DNA of 64,000 nucleotides from Parelaphostrongylus tenuis. Lineage: Eukaryota; Nematoda; Chromadorea; Rhabditida; Metastrongylidae. Below are positions 55,400 through 64,000 of the stretch, one piece after another. The stretch lies in the NCBI GenBank assembly GCA_019055375.1, contig JAHQIW010000977.1, forward strand, positions 1-64,000. The letters run 5' to 3'. The notes below the pieces were generated by a model. It did not search any database, was not told the DNA's origin, and saw nothing but the letters and a program-made list of their open reading frames with translations. The position numbers were made by a program, and so were the translations under genes. The first letter of the stretch is position 1. The number at the start of each line of letters is the position of its first letter.

Positions 55400-55530
55400 A
55401 GGAGCCCCGATAGTGCAGTGCTTAGCACCCTCTCTCCAGAAGGGGTCAGGCGCCGTTTCAACTCTTGCTTGAGGTTCGAAATTTTGCGGATCACTTAACA
55501 TTATTGGATATAATTCAATATGACTGAAGC
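55400..55530 (+). mobile_element. SINE family D copy
   Basis: GCCCCGATAGTGCAGTGCTTA, GTTTCAACTCTTGCTTGAGG, TTCGAAATTTTGCGGATCAC: A box, B box and post-B-box segments in family D order. Confidence 0.6.
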
Positions 55531-56640
55531 AGTAGACGCTAATATGAAAAGGACTTATAAACTTCATGTCATCGTGTGTGCATGCATGAGGTGACATGAC
55601 ATTTATCTGTTGAATTCATATCTCTTCTTCATCAGCGACCTAACACGAGGTTTCTCAGAATATGAATAGGAAATTTATCCAACTATCGCTGCGGATGAGC
55701 CTTAGAGCCGAACTTCAATCCACTAACTCGATTCGATACAACTACTAAGACCCACACCACAAGAATGAACAACGGGTTGTGGATCATCGAATAGGATCAT
55801 CTTGACTCTAAAGGGGAAAATGCCGAAATGTCAGGCTAATATAACCCTGTTTTGAACCAACCTCGTATTAGCTCAAATGATAATGAGCCGATAATGATTT
55901 TTTGGTAATTTGAAGAGTTCAAAAGTCTTGCAACGACAAAAAGCTCGGCATATCAATTTCTAAACCATTATGTAACCGACGAATTCATCACTAATTTTCG
56001 AATTATACAATGCTAACGACACTCTGAGAACATTTACGATCATGCGCATTGATTTCAGCACTTGGTGTGCGACTCGTAAATTTCCGCCGTATGCTCTCGT
56101 TGTAAACTGAAGTCAAACCACACTACTTCAGTCCGGCTTCAAAACAAACGAGCCCATTTTGTTGTGCTTTTCTCTCGATAGTTCCGCTTTTTATGCTGTT
56201 TACCAGTACTGGCTCTTTTCTACATGTTTTCTCTCTAGGCGAGTGAATTAGGCAGTAGTCAAAAGTGTCCTGCAAAATGCTCATGCTCGCTGGTCAGGCC
56301 TACCAAGCCTTCCCAATCCTCCGGGATTGGGCAAGTTGCTATGGGATCTATCATTGAGGATAGCAGCACCGGCTTTTCTATAGGATGAATATAGACTCGT
56401 CCATCATGCATAGGTTCACCATGAATTGAGCTGATTTTTTAAGTTTGAAAGATGCAGTTGTGCGTCGTCGTGCGCAAACACCTCACCATTACGAAGCTGA
56501 AAGCCATCGATCAAATGATTCCATTGATGTATGTGTATGGATACACTTTGAAACATTTAATGATTCAGTTATACTCACATTTGGAATATGTAAAAATAGA
56601 TGATATTTGGAAAAAGTTGACAGTATTGTTAGTACTACCG
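55531..56640. other. No gene; SINE A fragment near 56.3 kb
   Basis: 56300-56420 (CCTACCAAGCCTTCCCAATCC, GGATAGCAGCACCGG) resembles the middle of family A. Nothing else is recognised. Confidence 0.4.
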
Positions 56641-56945
56641 CTGATTGCAAGCACGGTGCTGATTACAACCACACTCGTACGCACTAAACCACCCATCTCC
56701 CTGGAGTCTCGGATTCGCTACCAGACCTCTCCATGATCAGGCCACCGTCTGCGTGAAAACGCCCAAGCACAGCTAACCTTGGATCCCAAGTAGAGTCGGC
56801 TCAGTCAACACTCAGAAACATTCATAACATTTCAAAAATACTCAAGCATCACAAGCTGAATCCACACGCGAAAACTTCAAAGATCCTTGCAACGTATGGA
56901 GATGAGAAGACGCATCCAACGTAAGAAATGCCAGGATTAGCTAAG
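56640..56945 (+). mobile_element. SINE family C copy
   Basis: The 3' part TTCATAACATTTCAAAAATAC, CACACGCGAAAACTTCAAAGA, AAGACGCATCCAACG parallels family C at 33.48-33.58 kb. The head is degraded. Confidence 0.55.
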
Positions 56946-58050
56946 TAGCTATGAAGATAAGTCATGCAAATATGCAAAAAAATGCAAGATATTTGAGATG
57001 TATGTAATGAATATGTATGTATAAGATATTTGAGATTTAAGCACAGCGTTAAGTCACAAAAAGTGAGAGCTTACAGTTACTGATAAATTGGAAAGATAAA
57101 TCTATCAATGCCTACATGTGAATTGTTCGAGATCCGCGACTGATACGTGATCGAATTTTCAACCGGATCTAATTCTTAATCTCACGTTGACAAGAAGCAG
57201 GTCGATCAAATTGTTCACTTATCTCCATTTTGCTGACAGTGCATACTATAGCTAGATAAGATCAGACCAACATACCAGAATTTTGATGATAGGTACAGCC
57301 AACCACATTCTAAGTTAGATATGTCTTGAAGGGAACAAATAAGCGAATTTTGTTCTGGATGGTGTGTACTGGCAGCAGTTCACTGTCATATAATTGCTCA
57401 GAAACGTTTCAAACATGTCAGCACTAGAATTATCCAGTGAGACAATTATGTGTCAGCGCTGTGTATACCCTATGGTACCCCACACTGCCTCTGTAGTATC
57501 CTCTGTTCTCGTCCACAAAGTTTATATCCCTCCTTTAAGAAGAGATGAAAACCATTGTAAAGTAACATACGAGTTTCTGGTTCCGTTCTTGTTGCGATTT
57601 TATCTCCTGCGAGCTTTCTGAAAAAAAATTGCTAATAAATCTCACTAAACGCAAGCTCATTCCACACTCCTTTAATCAATCGACCACATTTCTGATCTTT
57701 GTTTGTTCTTGTTACTTTAATTTCATTTGCTTACGCTTTGCTTTGCTCTCTAAAGTTTTCAGATTTCAAAATAACAATTGCAAGTGATAAAAAGTGCTTG
57801 CTATCGCATCCTAGTAGGTGTAGAAAACACCGAATACCATGGGAGTGCTACAGATACAGTGCTACATAGCGCGAGCTCATAAACATTATCTTGAAATGAA
57901 ATTGTCTTCAAATGACAAACAGTCGCCAGGCTCATCTCTGTCCTTTTAGCCTTCACTTGGTGCTACTCCTTTGAAATAATTTTATTTGACTGCCGCTTGC
58001 GGTGTTATGATGTTACAAGATACCCAATATAAAGATTCTTGTGCAAAAAC
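56946..58050. other. No supported feature
   Basis: AT-rich. A 75-codon ORF at 57394-57621 shows no motif. Confidence 0.35.
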
Positions 58051-58055
58051 GTTTG

Positions 58056-58140
58056 CCTGGGCCGGAATTCGAACCCACATCTCACTCTTTCCGGGAGAGT
58101 ATGCTGACCGTTGCACCACCGACGCTCTTTGCACAGCACT
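58056..58140 (-). repeat. tRNA-like sequence, probably a SINE head
   Basis: Minus strand GAGCGTCGGTGGTGCAACGG has an A box, ACTCTCCCGGAAAGAGT forms a 5-bp stem with a 7-base loop, and GTGGGTTCGAATTCCGG a B box. The acceptor stem does not pair and the T stem has a mismatch, so a functional tRNA is unlikely. Confidence 0.55.
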
Positions 58141-58380
58141 CTTTCTATTTTTCTGGCTAACAACCTGCGATAGGACGACTCACGAATAGCAGAGTTATTA
58201 GGGCAGTTTCCCACGACCACTGTTGAGAATCTCATGAATATGCTTTGTAGCCTTCTCTAAAGGAAAAAGATAAAATCCACTCACGATGCAAATACATTAG
58301 AGATCCCCTTGAACAAACTCTCCATCTTGTTAGCGAGTCTGCAAAGAGGTTGTACTTGTTCAGAGTTTTCTCGGCTTAAA

Positions 58381-58682
58381 AGATAAGGATTAAAGCTCTC
58401 GGCGTTCATCAATCCTTGAGGGATGAGCCATGCGTTCATATTCAATTGTTAACTTCATCTAAGGCGATTGAATGCATATCCAGCCTTCACAGTGATTCGC
58501 GATGGCCTCCCGCTGTATCGAATTAGTACTGCTTGTCCTCCCGAAGAAGTCTCCGACCAGTCCGGCAGCAATATACCGACCGCGGAGGGATGGATGGCTT
58601 GGTGAGCCATGAGCGCGAGATCGAACCATTGGGCTTGTGTGCAACGCAGAGCACCTCTAACCCCCTGCGCCACATGAGCTCT
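58381..58682 (-). mobile_element. SINE family A copy
   Basis: GGATTAAAGCTCTCGGCGTT at the left and GCGCCACATGAGCTC at the right; GCCATGAGCGCGAGATCGAA B box in inverse. Near full length. It lies next to the AC microsatellite, which starts about 40 bases beyond the head. Confidence 0.87.
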
Positions 58683-58719
58683 TTTCATCATAAGTGGTAT
58701 AAACTGAGTAGATTTTTCT

Positions 58720-58731
58720 CACACACACACC

Positions 58732-58822
<91 letters not shown>

Positions 58823-58830
58823 GCACACAC
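58720..58830. repeat. (AC)n microsatellite
   Basis: About 50 CA units with few interruptions. It produces artefactual His/Thr and Val/Cys ORFs on the two strands. Confidence 0.97.
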
Positions 58831-58894
58831 ACTCACCGTGTTTTTTCCACAGTGTGTCACATAATAGCGGTGACCTCTCCCATGTAAATGTTAA

Positions 58895-59091
58895 CCTTTT
58901 GAGGGACCAGCGTTGATAGGCAGGCGGCGTCGCGCCGTCGCTTTCCCACGAGGCTCAGCGCCTCCATTATGTGTGCAAGCATGAGTGGCTGTCTGCTTGC
59001 GTTCCCACGAGACGCGGCGCCGCCATTACAGTACCTTACAGATTTGACTTAGCGCAGTGTGATGCAAAAGACTCTCATGGACCTCAAAGGG
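58895..59091. mobile_element. piggyBac-like MITE (197 bp) with TTAA target sites
   Basis: Perfect TTAA at 58891-58894 and 59092-59095 flank CCTTTTGAGGGACCA... and the inverse ...TGGACCTCAAAGGG. The interior is GC-rich with two related halves (TTTCCCACGAGGCTCAGCGCC / GTTCCCACGAGACGCGGCGCC). Confidence 0.75.
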
Positions 59092-60689
59092 TTAAGAAGG
59101 CTCTGAAGAAGACCAGGCCTCCGAAACTTTAGCCATCACTTTTCAAGAGAGGAGTAACAACCTTGAGCGTTCGTAAGAAATCTTACATATTCATTACTCA
59201 TCGGTAGATCCAAACGTCAGCTAGAATTTGAGAATCCTCTAATTCTTTCTCGCTTGCAATGGAAATGGGATCCAGGAGTCGTATAGATGGCTAACCGCTA
59301 CGGTATCAACACTTACTTCTTAGGCGGCATCTTGTCGACTGCTTCTACTAAACTGGAACGTAGCAAATGAATATTCCATCTGCTAGCCCTTTATATAGGG
59401 CCTTATCCTCTATCACAGCTTATTTACATTTTCATTTTACACAACCCGTCTTACCAAATGCGCGAAGGCCAGCACTTCCCTCATTCATTCTCCATAAATA
59501 ATCTTCGAACAAAACTTTGAATCCTTGGCGAGAATTAAACCAGCGCGTTACCCTTTTTGGGGCAGCATATTAACCATTGCACTCTCGAGCTCCTGTCCGG
59601 CTATCACTTTTTCTGCGATATAAGTAATCGATTCGCTTTGCATATAACTCAACTTTATGGGGTACATGTCATATCATCATATCACTACTAAAAAAACTGT
59701 TAAACAGGAATTCTGGTCGGTCTTTAAACAACTGACGTGTCGGTTCGCCTCCTGCTCGAGGATTTCCTCTTCTTTATGAGTGCCGTGAACTGGAGATCGA
59801 ACGACTCTCTTTATAGTCCTGGTGGCAGCAATCCAGCTAACGCATTTCCAGAGGCCTCCCTCGAGCGAGTGATTGTAAGAGAGTGTTGAGGCAGGAATCG
59901 AGCCTGCGCCTTATTTTCGAACTGCTCACTAACCACTGCGCCAGTTACCCATCCCTCCTCTCATCAACGCAATTTGAAATTGTCGAAACTTTCGTATAGT
60001 CGACGCTTTATTTTCCTACGACACGTCATCGTACCAAGTACGAACGTCAAAATGTAAAGTTGTAGTGATAAAACAACAGGGTGTGTAATATTGTTTTTCA
60101 TACTTCGCTTCGTACTGCTGGCGACTGGCGCACGACCGGAAATTTTCAGTGTACTGGTTTATTGATTTTATTGGTTGGTTTTGTTTACTCTCCTGAGTTA
60201 AATACTCTGATGGAGTTTTCTGACCTTGGTTTTGTCTACTCTCATGGGTTAAGAACTCTGATGGGGTTCTCCGACCCCGCTTCCTCAGTCGTTGCAGACC
60301 TTCCCCGCCCCCCTCCCGCCGTATTAAGGCCTACCTGCTGCTAGGGACTTCATCTATCGATATCAATACACGACTCCGACGTTAGCACTTATGACCTCGC
60401 TGTGTCGATCAATAAAAGGCTTTTTCTCAATATTCTTCGAATTACGTAATAGAAGAGGTCGATGAGTAAATAAATAGTCCAGGTAAATCTTATTTATCAA
60501 CCCCGTATGTCAGCTAAATCATAGAAGTTACTGTAATTGAGACTTTGAACTTTGATCACTCGGCTCAATGTTATTAAATACTTATTAACAGATCGCATGA
60601 AATAGTTTCGTATCTATATGAATTCTTTATGTTTAATGCTTTTAAGCAGTTGTTCGATGTTACAAATATATATCATGTGTACATGTGAA
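59092..60689. other. No gene; minor tRNA-like remnants
   Basis: A GAAGACCAGGCCTCCGAAACTT arm fragment lies at 59107. Inverse tRNA-like stretches occur at 59535-59600 and 59888-59950 (GCAGGAATCGAGCCTGCGCC...CTAACCACTGCGCCAG). A T-rich repeat (CTCTGATGGxGTTxTCxGACC twice) lies at 60205-60280. Confidence 0.45.
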
Positions 60690-60990
60690 GAGCGCTTGCG
60701 CAATGGCTAGAGGTGCTGTGCGTCACACACAAAGTCGATGGCTCGATCTCGCGCTCAGGCTTCACCAGACCGTACATCCCTCCGGGGTCGGTAAATTGGT
60801 GCCGGACTGTATTCGCAGACTTGTGTTGGAAGGTAAGCAGCACTGACTCGATAAAGCGGGTAACCACTGCGAGGAAACCATTGTAAAGGCGAGATATGCA
60901 TCCAATCACCTCAAACGGAGCTAGAAATTGAAGACGAATGCATGGCGCATCCCTCAGGAATTCATCAGCGCCGAGAGCTTTGTCCTTTAT
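60690..60990 (+). mobile_element. SINE family A copy
   Basis: GAGCGCTTGCGCAATGGCTA...GATGGCTCGATCTCGCGCTC...GGGGTCGGTAAATTGGTGCC...CATCAGCGCCGAGAGCTTTG. Directly followed by a family B copy. Confidence 0.87.
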
Positions 60991-61000
60991 ATGTATGAGG

Positions 61001-61230
61001 ACGCCGTAGTTGAGAGGTTGTCATGCTCGTTGCAGCGCGAGCGTGGAGCCGAATCCCAACATCCAGTACTCACGGCACTCAGCAACGAAGGCCCAATGGA
61101 ACGCCACGGCCAGGCTATCCTCGAGGTTGCAGGAGACGCGCACAACCAGTATTCTACGACATTCAAGAACAAGAAACCGACCGAATATTACAAGTACTGA
61201 AGTCAGCACAGCGAGAAAAAACACTGTGAA
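61001..61230 (+). mobile_element. SINE family B copy
   Basis: ACGCCGTAGTTGAGAGGTTG, GTGGAGCCGAATCCCAACAT, CAATGGAACGCCACGGCCAG, GCTATCCTCGAGGTTGCAGG, ending GAAAAAACACTGTGAA. Short ORFs in all frames are artefacts. Confidence 0.83.
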
Positions 61231-61244
61231 AACGAATCAATAAT

Positions 61245-61480
61245 GTGCTATATATATATATATACATATATATATATGCATATATATATACATGTTTATG
61301 TGCATGTATGAGTACACACGTGTATATACATATACATGTACATATGTATATATATACATATATGTATATATGTATATGCATATATATGTACACATATATA
61401 TATATATATACATATGCGCATATGTGTATATGTATGTATATGTAAATAAGTCCATATATATACATATATTTGTATATTGA
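61245..61480. repeat. TA/TGTA/TACA microsatellite (~235 bp)
   Basis: Purine-pyrimidine alternating TATATA with CATG, GTAC and TGTG variants. It starts just past the A-rich tail of the family B SINE, suggesting origin from the SINE tail. Tyr/Ile-rich ORFs here are artefacts. Confidence 0.95.
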
Positions 61481-61560
61481 ATGCTATGCAAAACATTCGA
61501 CCCAGGCGGGAGTTGAACCCATGTTTCACCCGTACGCGGATCCACCCATAGTTTGTTCAC
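61481..61560 (-). mobile_element. SINE family D copy
   Basis: GCTATGCAAAACATTCGACC, CAGGCGGGAGTTGAACCCAT, GTTTCACCCGTACGCGGATC is the inverse of the family D middle and head. Confidence 0.65.
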
Positions 61561-61884
61561 AATGCAATTTATTGATTACATTGACGTACGGTGATATTGC
61601 TATATTTGCATTTAGTATCAACAGTTTTGTGTCCGGTCATCAAGAAATGCGGATTATTTGCTAAATACTGAATTTAATCCATAGTCGATCCTTGGTTTCA
61701 CTCAAAATCGAATTAGTTATTTACTTTGTTCTGGCTTATAACCGTTCTTTTCCTACTGTTGGCAAACAATCAGAGGTTTTCTATCCTAAAACCTATCTAA
61801 TATATTTCGTTTAGCAAGTTTTCTATGTGCAAAATTTGGTGAGTCGTTAAGGATCCCTTTTTAATTGCTTTTCGTACTGGTAGA

Positions 61885-62120
61885 ATTTTCTTAAGCCTTT
61901 TTGGAGGTCTGGTAGAGCATCTCTACCAGTGCTGGACGTACGTTTCGGCTTTCTCAAAAGTTTCATCAGCAGCACATGGTATTCGGCTGCTCGTCCTCTA
62001 CTATTTAGGGAATCGTCTCCGTATAGGTTACACTGCGTCAAGTGAAAAGATCACTTAACGTGGCGTTCCTTCAGGGCGATTGATTGTTGATAGTCGTTTG
62101 CTTGGCTTACGGCTATTGAG
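61885..62120. repeat. Foldback family 3-like element
   Basis: GGAGGTCTGGTAGAGCATCTC, TTTCATCAGCAGCACATGG and GAAAAGATCACTTAACG parallel 38.24-38.46 kb in the DOHH intron. Confidence 0.55.
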
Positions 62121-62179
62121 CCAGTTTATATAAGAATACTTTTAATCAACACAGGCTTGAAAAAATTCTATCAAAAGTG

Positions 62180-62275
62180 CAGTAATTAGCGCACGCTTTC
62201 GGAAAAGGTGGAACGCGGGATTAACTCTCGCTCGACGTTCGGAGTTTCGCATATAACTCTGCATAATTTACTTCG
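62180..62275 (+). mobile_element. SINE family D copy (degraded)
   Basis: GTGCAGTAATTAGCGCACGC, GGAACGCGGGATTAACTCTC, GCTCGACGTTCGGAGTTTCGC follow the family D order with a weakened B box. Confidence 0.5.
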
Positions 62276-62439
62276 TCCTCAAAAAAATTCCCCGTTCGTG
62301 AGTCAGCCAAAGCTATATTAATGTCAATGTCCCTTGATAGGCAGGTTGAACTCGAAGGTGGTACCAAACAGTTCCAGCCTATCCTATGGATTCGCATCAA
62401 AATGTGTAACCCAGAAACAGTATCTTTTCCTGGACAAGA

Positions 62440-63112
62440 AAACTTCATAAGAGCTTTAGTAACTTTTCGAAAGCTTAAATCTCTGACTGCTGCTCTACGG
62501 GGCGGGTTTTTGAAAACATTCTATGAAACTGTAAAATCTAATATAAAATGTGTTTGTCACGAGTCATGCGTTTTTAGTATCACTTCGTTGAAAGCACGAA
62601 AAGCATATGAAGGTGTAGAGGTAATATCGTAGTATCGCAGTCATAGGTTTTATTTGTCGTTTCTTTTGAAGCAGAGAAACCATCTTCAATTGAATAACAG
62701 AAATCGCATATCCATGTGACCCGTCTAGGCGCAATCGATCGATCGCCATGCTGAAATTGCGGGCGTACCCCTGAGCCCCACCCTTGCCCGTAGATTAGCC
62801 AAAAACACATGCTCGCCTATGTGATTAAATCTTAATTTTCCTGCTGCACTGAAGACAAACGGTGTTTTCAGAAAATAAGCACAGCGTTGGAATCACTAAA
62901 TTTTACGCAATCGAATAGTTACTGAAAGTCTACATGAGAGCTCTGTTCTGCGACCATCATGCGCATGTGAAACATAAATGTTCTCCTTTCGCTAAAGCGT
63001 TATAAAAAGATTTTTTAAAAAAACGGCCATGTACTAGCCAGAGATTTAGTCTTTCGAATGATTACTAACGCGTCTATGAAAAGTTGCTGTCCAGCGAGAG
63101 GGATTGTTCCTT
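62440..63112. mobile_element. Foldback family 2 element (670 bp)
   Basis: The left arm (AACTTCATAAGAGCTTTAGTAAC...CTGTAAAATCTAATATAAAAT) and right arm (...GCTAAAGCGTTATAAAAAG...TTTCGAATGATTACTAACGC...GTCCAGCGAGAG) are inverted; the central region contains GTAGATTAGCCAAAAACACATGCTCG. Co-linear with 44745-45425. Confidence 0.8.
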
Positions 63113-63391
63113 CATCCCTTGTGATCTAACGGAAAAGTACCAAATTTTTCCTACGGTGATGGCTGAGGGAACTAGGAGCTCCTGGAGCTGCCGTGTTTAT
63201 AGCCTTTCATGGGCCTTTTCGTCACGGACACATCCCTTCTCCACACAGCGCTCGCTCAGAGAAAAGTGGATTGATGCGTGTATTTATACAATCTCAATGG
63301 ATGAAGAAATCTAAATCTTATGGTTTGACGATCAATTTTTCCCTAGCCCCGACATTACCAATCAGTTGTAGATTGCAGTATGCTTGGTGAT

Positions 63392-63560
63392 CATTTTGAG
63401 CCACGCATGTCAGTGGTCTGTCAAGGAGGGCTGACTTATAGAGCCCGATACACGTGTTTCGATCTTGCGATCTCGTCAGTCGGGCAGTTACCCTTTCTCG
63501 TCTTTTGCCAATCCTGTGTGGGTGCTCCAGTCCTCACACTAAGAGTTAGCGACGACGAAC
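63392..63560. mobile_element. Foldback family 1 variant, single arm
   Basis: GAGCCACGCATGTCAGTGGTC...GGCTGACTTATAGAGCCCGA...CGATCTCGTCAGTCGGGCAG...CACACTAAGAGTTAGCGACG closely matches both arms of 32005-32345. Confidence 0.78.
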
Positions 63561-63620
63561 AATTGTAGATTCTTTCACGATGTAGTTAATACTGTACGGT
63601 TGACCAATAGGGTTTATTCG

Positions 63621-63714
63621 GCTAACGTTTCGATGTTTTCGTTTTCTTCAGAGCTGTGGTCAATCGACTTGAATCATCGGCTCTGAAGAAGACGAGGACG
63701 TCGAAACGTTAGCA
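63621..63714. repeat. Strong hairpin with 34-base arms
   Basis: GGCTAACGTTTCGATG...TTTTCTTCAGAGC (63621-63655) pairs with GCTCTGAAGAAGACG...GTCGAAACGTTAGC (63680-63714) across a 24-base loop. Related single arms are at 59107 and around 13.46/14.07 kb. Confidence 0.85.
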
Positions 63715-64000
63715 GTATGAACTTTTTCATCAACCACGCGGTATTAGCTATAAAAGAATCCGTTAGTTTTCGTATGTCTGTATGGGTCGAATTCCGAGTC
63801 GTGACCTCCCGGTTATCCTTGAAAATAAGCGAACTTGAGCAAAGATATCATGTACATGTAACGCCAGGGCTAACTATCAGTCAACCTCGGCATGGGTTGA
63901 ACAATTCAGTTCTTCTGTCCCACAGTGCGGTTCAAAAAATTTGTTTATCACGTCTTTTTGTTGGTATCGCGATATTGATTGGGTAGATCGCGAATCATTT
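63715..64000. other. No supported feature
   Basis: An 89-codon plus ORF (63717-63986) runs from the hairpin and has no motif. Confidence 0.35.

Noticed and set aside
58056..58140. Possible tRNA gene with CGG anticodon loop
   Set aside because: The anticodon stem forms, but the acceptor stem does not pair and the T stem is imperfect; best read as a tRNA-derived repeat.
58533..58916. 127-codon ORF with poly(His-Thr), and the opposite poly(Val-Cys) ORF
   Set aside because: Translation of the (AC)n microsatellite plus a SINE.
61163..61560. Tyr/Ile-rich ORFs up to 107 codons
   Set aside because: Translation of the TA/TGTA microsatellite.

Overview
This is eukaryotic DNA, most likely from a clade V parasitic nematode (Strongylida, hookworm-like). 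The evidence is: genes split into small exons with GT...AG introns; a nematode-type cytosolic tyrosine phosphatase; RTE-type LINE fragments of the kind common in strongylids (ending in a DWIPRDVKR-like motif); and a very high load of short repeats. Species assignment is inference only. No bacterial operon, CRISPR array or phage feature is present.

Left third (1-25 kb): no intact gene was recognised. A duplicated segment occurs twice, at 1-1985 plus 8740-9300 (copy A) and at 19009-20340 plus 20710-21400 (copy B). Copy A carries two insertions that copy B lacks: a 638-bp terminal-inverted-repeat (TIR) transposon (165-802) and a 5.3-kb element with ~460-bp inverted arms (1986-7287). The four terminal exons of the splicing factor gene prp-6 (PRPF6) lie at 7917-8751 as a broken fragment, next to an RTE reverse-transcriptase fragment. 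A trace of the same prp-6 3' end lies in copy B. Two further RTE fragments (16.9-17.4 kb, 18.54-18.79 kb) and several foldback elements fill the rest.

Middle (26-40 kb): two conserved housekeeping genes lie on the minus strand. Mitochondrial ribosomal protein S29 / DAP3 (26.4-29.2 kb, N-terminus not found) is followed by a nearly complete deoxyhypusine hydroxylase (DOHH, 33.1-39.9 kb, seven exons) with all four metal-binding His-Glu motifs. Each shows exactly one one-base reading-frame discrepancy.

Right (43.7-52 kb): a minus-strand protein tyrosine phosphatase gene has intact WPD and HCSAGIGRTG motifs. Two upstream exons encode Lys-rich and Pro/Ala/Gly-rich disordered sequence and probably belong to the same gene. 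52-64 kb is intergenic and repeat-rich, with (AC)n and TA/TGTA microsatellites.

The most striking content is the repeat ecology. There are at least four tRNA-derived SINE-like families (A ~300 bp, B ~240 bp, C ~300 bp, D ~120-150 bp), with two A copies bracketed by perfect 11-12 bp target-site duplications. There are at least three foldback (inverted-arm) DNA element families, and two piggyBac-like MITEs at TTAA sites, one of them nested in another foldback element. The SINEs sit in introns of all three genes or right beside them, and account for many apparently long ORFs.
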